DNA of 23,499 nt from a virus: positions 1 through 23,499 of the IMG/VR virus record IMGVR_UViG_3300028388_002072; one strand, written 5' to 3'. Below the pieces are notes generated by a model. It made no database searches, was not told the DNA's origin, and saw nothing but the letters and a program-made list of their open reading frames with translations. Of this stretch, positions 22,235 through 23,499 are shown one piece after another. Made by a program: the position numbers and the translations under genes. How positions within the stretch are numbered: the first letter of the stretch is position 1; every line of letters starts with the position of its first letter.

Positions 22235-22477
22235 ATGTACAGTTTACAACTAGCGTTCTTTAAAGTATTCAAAGTATGGCCAACGTGGTACAACTTTTTT
22301 AAGTTGTTCCGCTATAAAAGCCGTACTAACCACGTACCCAAAACCAAATGGACTGAAGCCGTGGGATATAAGATGGTTGAAGGGTACAATCCCTTTGATC
22401 GCAAATATAAGGATTTCCACAATCCTTATAAATTCCGCGAGTACACCATCCGGCAACCGAAATTGCCGTGGGAATAG
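22235..22477 (+). CDS. Hypothetical basic aromatic protein (80 aa)
   Basis: ATG at 22235 (MYSLQLAFFKVFKVWPTWYN) is preferred over an in-frame GTG at 22187 because it is preceded by CACAACGTC, matching other starts here (CAACATC, ACATCGAATC). The longer form would add 16 residues. The product is strongly basic and aromatic (FFKLFRYKSR; GYNPFDRKYKDFHNPYKF) and ends RQPKLPWE. No family was recognised. A membrane-surface or nucleic-acid contact is possible from the charge, but unproven. Confidence 0.6.
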   Translation: MYSLQLAFFKVFKVWPTWYNFFKLFRYKSRTNHVPKTKWTEAVGYKMVEGYNPFDRKYKDFHNPYKFREYTIRQPKLPWE

Positions 22478-22520
22478 AAACAAGTGTAGAAGTCAAATCA
22501 CCTTTCAATAATTAAATAAA

Positions 22521-22745
22521 GCTCAAGACGAAAGTCTTAACCAGTGCGGTTATGTAAACCGTGTAGTACGATATTATATTAATTAGCTGCGACCGCAAAT
22601 CGTATCTATGACATATAACTATCCTATAGCTGGTTCAATAAGGCTTAATGGCGCTGACTGCAAATCGCTGCTATTAAGTACGAACAAGTCTATCTGGTTT
22701 AGCCAGTACGAAAAAAAGCTACAATAGACTTGGCTTTATTTTTAT
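22521..22745 (+). ncRNA. Structured non-coding RNA candidate ending in a terminator-like stem
   Basis: No gene is visible between 22478 and 22862. The first part folds locally. AAGAC-GAAA-GTCTT lies at 22525-22538 and CGGTT/AACCG at 22547-22561. TACGAT (22567-22572) pairs with ATCGTA (22599-22604). CTTAAT (22644-22649) pairs with ATTAAG (22673-22678). A 9-base stem CAAGTCTAT (22685-22693) with ATAGACTTG (22724-22732) contains a CTGG/CCAG hairpin and leads into GCTTTATTTTTATT. A 17-base motif occurs in similar form at 22586-22602 and 22651-22667, both ending GCAAATCG. No known class was recognised. Confidence 0.5.
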
Positions 22746-22752
22746 TAAATAT

Positions 22753-22886
22753 AATTCCCTTAGCATAAGCACCTTAGCGGGTCATCGGTAATGCGCCTGA
22801 CTTTACTCAGGAGAAGCGTTTAATAGTTATACTAGGAAAACTATTAAAGAGATTTAACAATCTTGGTTCGAATCCCGGGGGAATTA
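22753..22886 (+). other. Abnormal tRNA-like element
   Basis: The 3' half follows tRNA spacing exactly: T-loop TTCGAAT (22867-22873) in GGTTCGAATCCC, 3' T-strand 22874-22878, then GGGAATT (22879-22885). GGGAATT pairs perfectly with AATTCCC at 22753-22759 as a 7-base acceptor stem. The 5' half has a D-arm-like GGTAATGC and an anticodon-arm-like CCTGA-CTTTAC-TCAGG (22796-22811), whose loop has only six bases. The region before the D-arm contains a CCTTAGC direct repeat that adds about 14 bases. A 10-base hairpin (TTTAATAGTT/AACTATTAAA, 22819-22848) sits where the variable arm should be. The T-stem has one mismatch and no CCA is encoded. No anticodon is assigned. It could be a decayed or interrupted tRNA, a tRNA mimic, or a tRNA-derived attachment site. 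Confidence 0.4.
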
Positions 22887-23081
22887 CTAACAGTTCATTG
22901 TAAGAAAGGGTTCGACATACTCAAACGTGGATTCTCTACTGAAGAAGATACTATTGTTCAAGTAAAAGGACTAGATGCGATGCAAGAAACCAATCTAGCA
23001 TTGTATCTGGAAGAATGGGTAAAACGTTACCCTAAAGACACCAAGCGCAAAGAACTACTTGATCAACTCAATCATTATTAA
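22863..23081 (+). CDS. Hypothetical small protein with uncertain start (up to 72 aa)
   Basis: The frame from TTG 22863 to TAA 23081 encodes up to 72 aa. The middle and C-terminal parts look like a genuine protein (KKGFDILKRGFSTEEDTIVQ; LALYLEEWVKRYPKDTKRKE). The only ATG is at 22980 and would give 33 aa. The TTG is preceded by AACAATC, like the other start contexts in this region, but lies inside the T-arm of the tRNA-like element. Either translation starts at this TTG, or another non-ATG codon is used, or only the short form is made. No family was recognised. Confidence 0.45.
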   Translation: MVRIPGELLTVHCKKGFDILKRGFSTEEDTIVQVKGLDAMQETNLALYLEEWVKRYPKDTKRKELLDQLNHY

Positions 23082-23093
23082 ATAAGATTTAAG

Positions 23094-23267
23094 ATGAAGT
23101 ATTATAACTTGTTCTATCAGATCGTAAAACCGATTGCAATCAAGATTGTTAAACTCAAAGCATCCTCGTTAAATGATAAAAAGCAAGATGAACTTGCTTA
23201 TCACTTGACGCGTGCTATTCTCACAACAATCAAAGAGCACTTTAAGCTCTACAAAGAACATTACTAA
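23094..23267 (+). CDS. Hypothetical small basic helical protein (57 aa)
   Basis: ATG at 23094 opens a 57-codon frame ending in TAA at 23265-23267, 13 bases after the preceding gene. The product begins MKYYNLFYQIVKPIAIKIVK and continues as a basic, helical protein (DELAYHLTRAILTTIKEHFK). The reading frame shows normal codon use and a short intergenic spacing. No family was recognised. Confidence 0.6.
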   Translation: MKYYNLFYQIVKPIAIKIVKLKASSLNDKKQDELAYHLTRAILTTIKEHFKLYKEHY

Positions 23268-23280
23268 ACTCTATTCGGGA

Positions 23281-23499
23281 CACTTCTATACGTTAATTCG
23301 TATAGAAATCGAAGGATAGACTAACCGCACATTTTAAGTCAATACTATTGGTACGTATTGATGGAGGTTAGAAAAGTCAGCAAACCTTTTAATTAAGGCG
23401 ATAGGTGAGAAACCTGCTGATGATACCAGATTGCATAATAAGGCTAACGTGGCCTGGGGTATCTGTCAACCAACAATGACAGTGTGTAATCGAAAGCAC
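23281..23499 (+). ncRNA. Highly structured RNA candidate, 5' part (runs off window)
   Basis: Downstream of the last gene nearly every stretch takes part in a perfect helix. TTCTATACG/CGTATAGAA lies at 23284-23307. CTAACC (23321-23326) with GGTTAG (23366-23371) encloses TCAATAC/GTATTGA (23339-23361). TCAGCA (23377-23382) with TGCTGA (23415-23420) encloses CCTT/AAGG. GATACC (23422-23427) with GGTATC (23458-23463) encloses AGGC/GCCT (23441-23455). CTGTCA with TGACAG lies at 23463-23482. Consecutive helices with nested internal ones, and no open frame, argue for an ornate structured RNA. Large phage RNA classes near tRNA genes such as GOLLD or ROOL are candidates to test, but no class was recognised. 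Confidence 0.55.

Noticed and set aside
22753-22886. tmRNA or ordinary suppressor tRNA
   Set aside because: There is no tag-peptide frame, and the six-base anticodon loop prevents a safe anticodon call, so neither name is justified.
1-23499. Alternative genetic code (stop-codon reassignment)
   Set aside because: All three stop codons end credible genes at expected places and the large genes are open without internal stops.
1-23499. Insertion sequence or integrase gene
   Set aside because: No transposase-like or integrase-like motif was seen in any plausible frame, so temperate behaviour cannot be argued from this window.

Overview
The window looks like part of the genome of a tailed double-stranded DNA phage (Caudoviricetes) infecting a member of the Bacteroidota. 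Three things point to the host. Two divergent promoters carry the Bacteroidota-type -7 box TAnnTTTG. Almost no start codon has a good Shine-Dalgarno sequence. Two secreted proteins carry short signal peptides ending near AQ or SQ. Large terminase, portal, scaffold and major capsid genes are all present. Gene sizes and the N-terminus of one connector-like protein recall crAss-like and other large Bacteroidota phages, but the exact family cannot be settled by eye.

Layout. Positions 1-18002 form one long leftward (minus-strand) morphogenesis block. Reading in the direction of transcription from a promoter at about 18032-18057, it contains a winged-helix-like protein, two small unknowns, a GroES-like protein, a small acidic protein and a terminator hairpin. 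It continues with two tiny cysteine-rich proteins, three unknowns (one DUF1573-like), a packaging-associated protein, large terminase, a GroEL-type chaperonin and portal. After an internal promoter come scaffold, major capsid protein and a terminator. The last part holds an exported N-formylglutamate-amidohydrolase-like enzyme, an unknown structural protein, a connector, an abundant tail-type protein, a terminator, and two more virion-type proteins, the last cut by the window edge.

Positions 18123-20338 form a short rightward operon. It has a sister copy of the same promoter, an untranslated stretch of about 380 nt full of hairpins, a 58-aa cysteine-rich protein, a GT-B glycosyltransferase and two small unknowns. 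From 20339 to 23499 the style changes to small single genes, mostly unrecognised, separated by terminators and structured leaders. This part includes one conspicuously GC-rich gene with an operator-like repeat upstream. It also holds two further structured RNA regions and an abnormal tRNA-like element, and resembles an early or accessory region.

The most interesting content is the candidate phage-encoded chaperonin pair (GroEL-like plus a divergent GroES-like protein) inside the head-assembly operon. Next are the matched divergent promoters with a shared extra box, and three unassigned structured RNAs, two of which flank a tRNA-like element.
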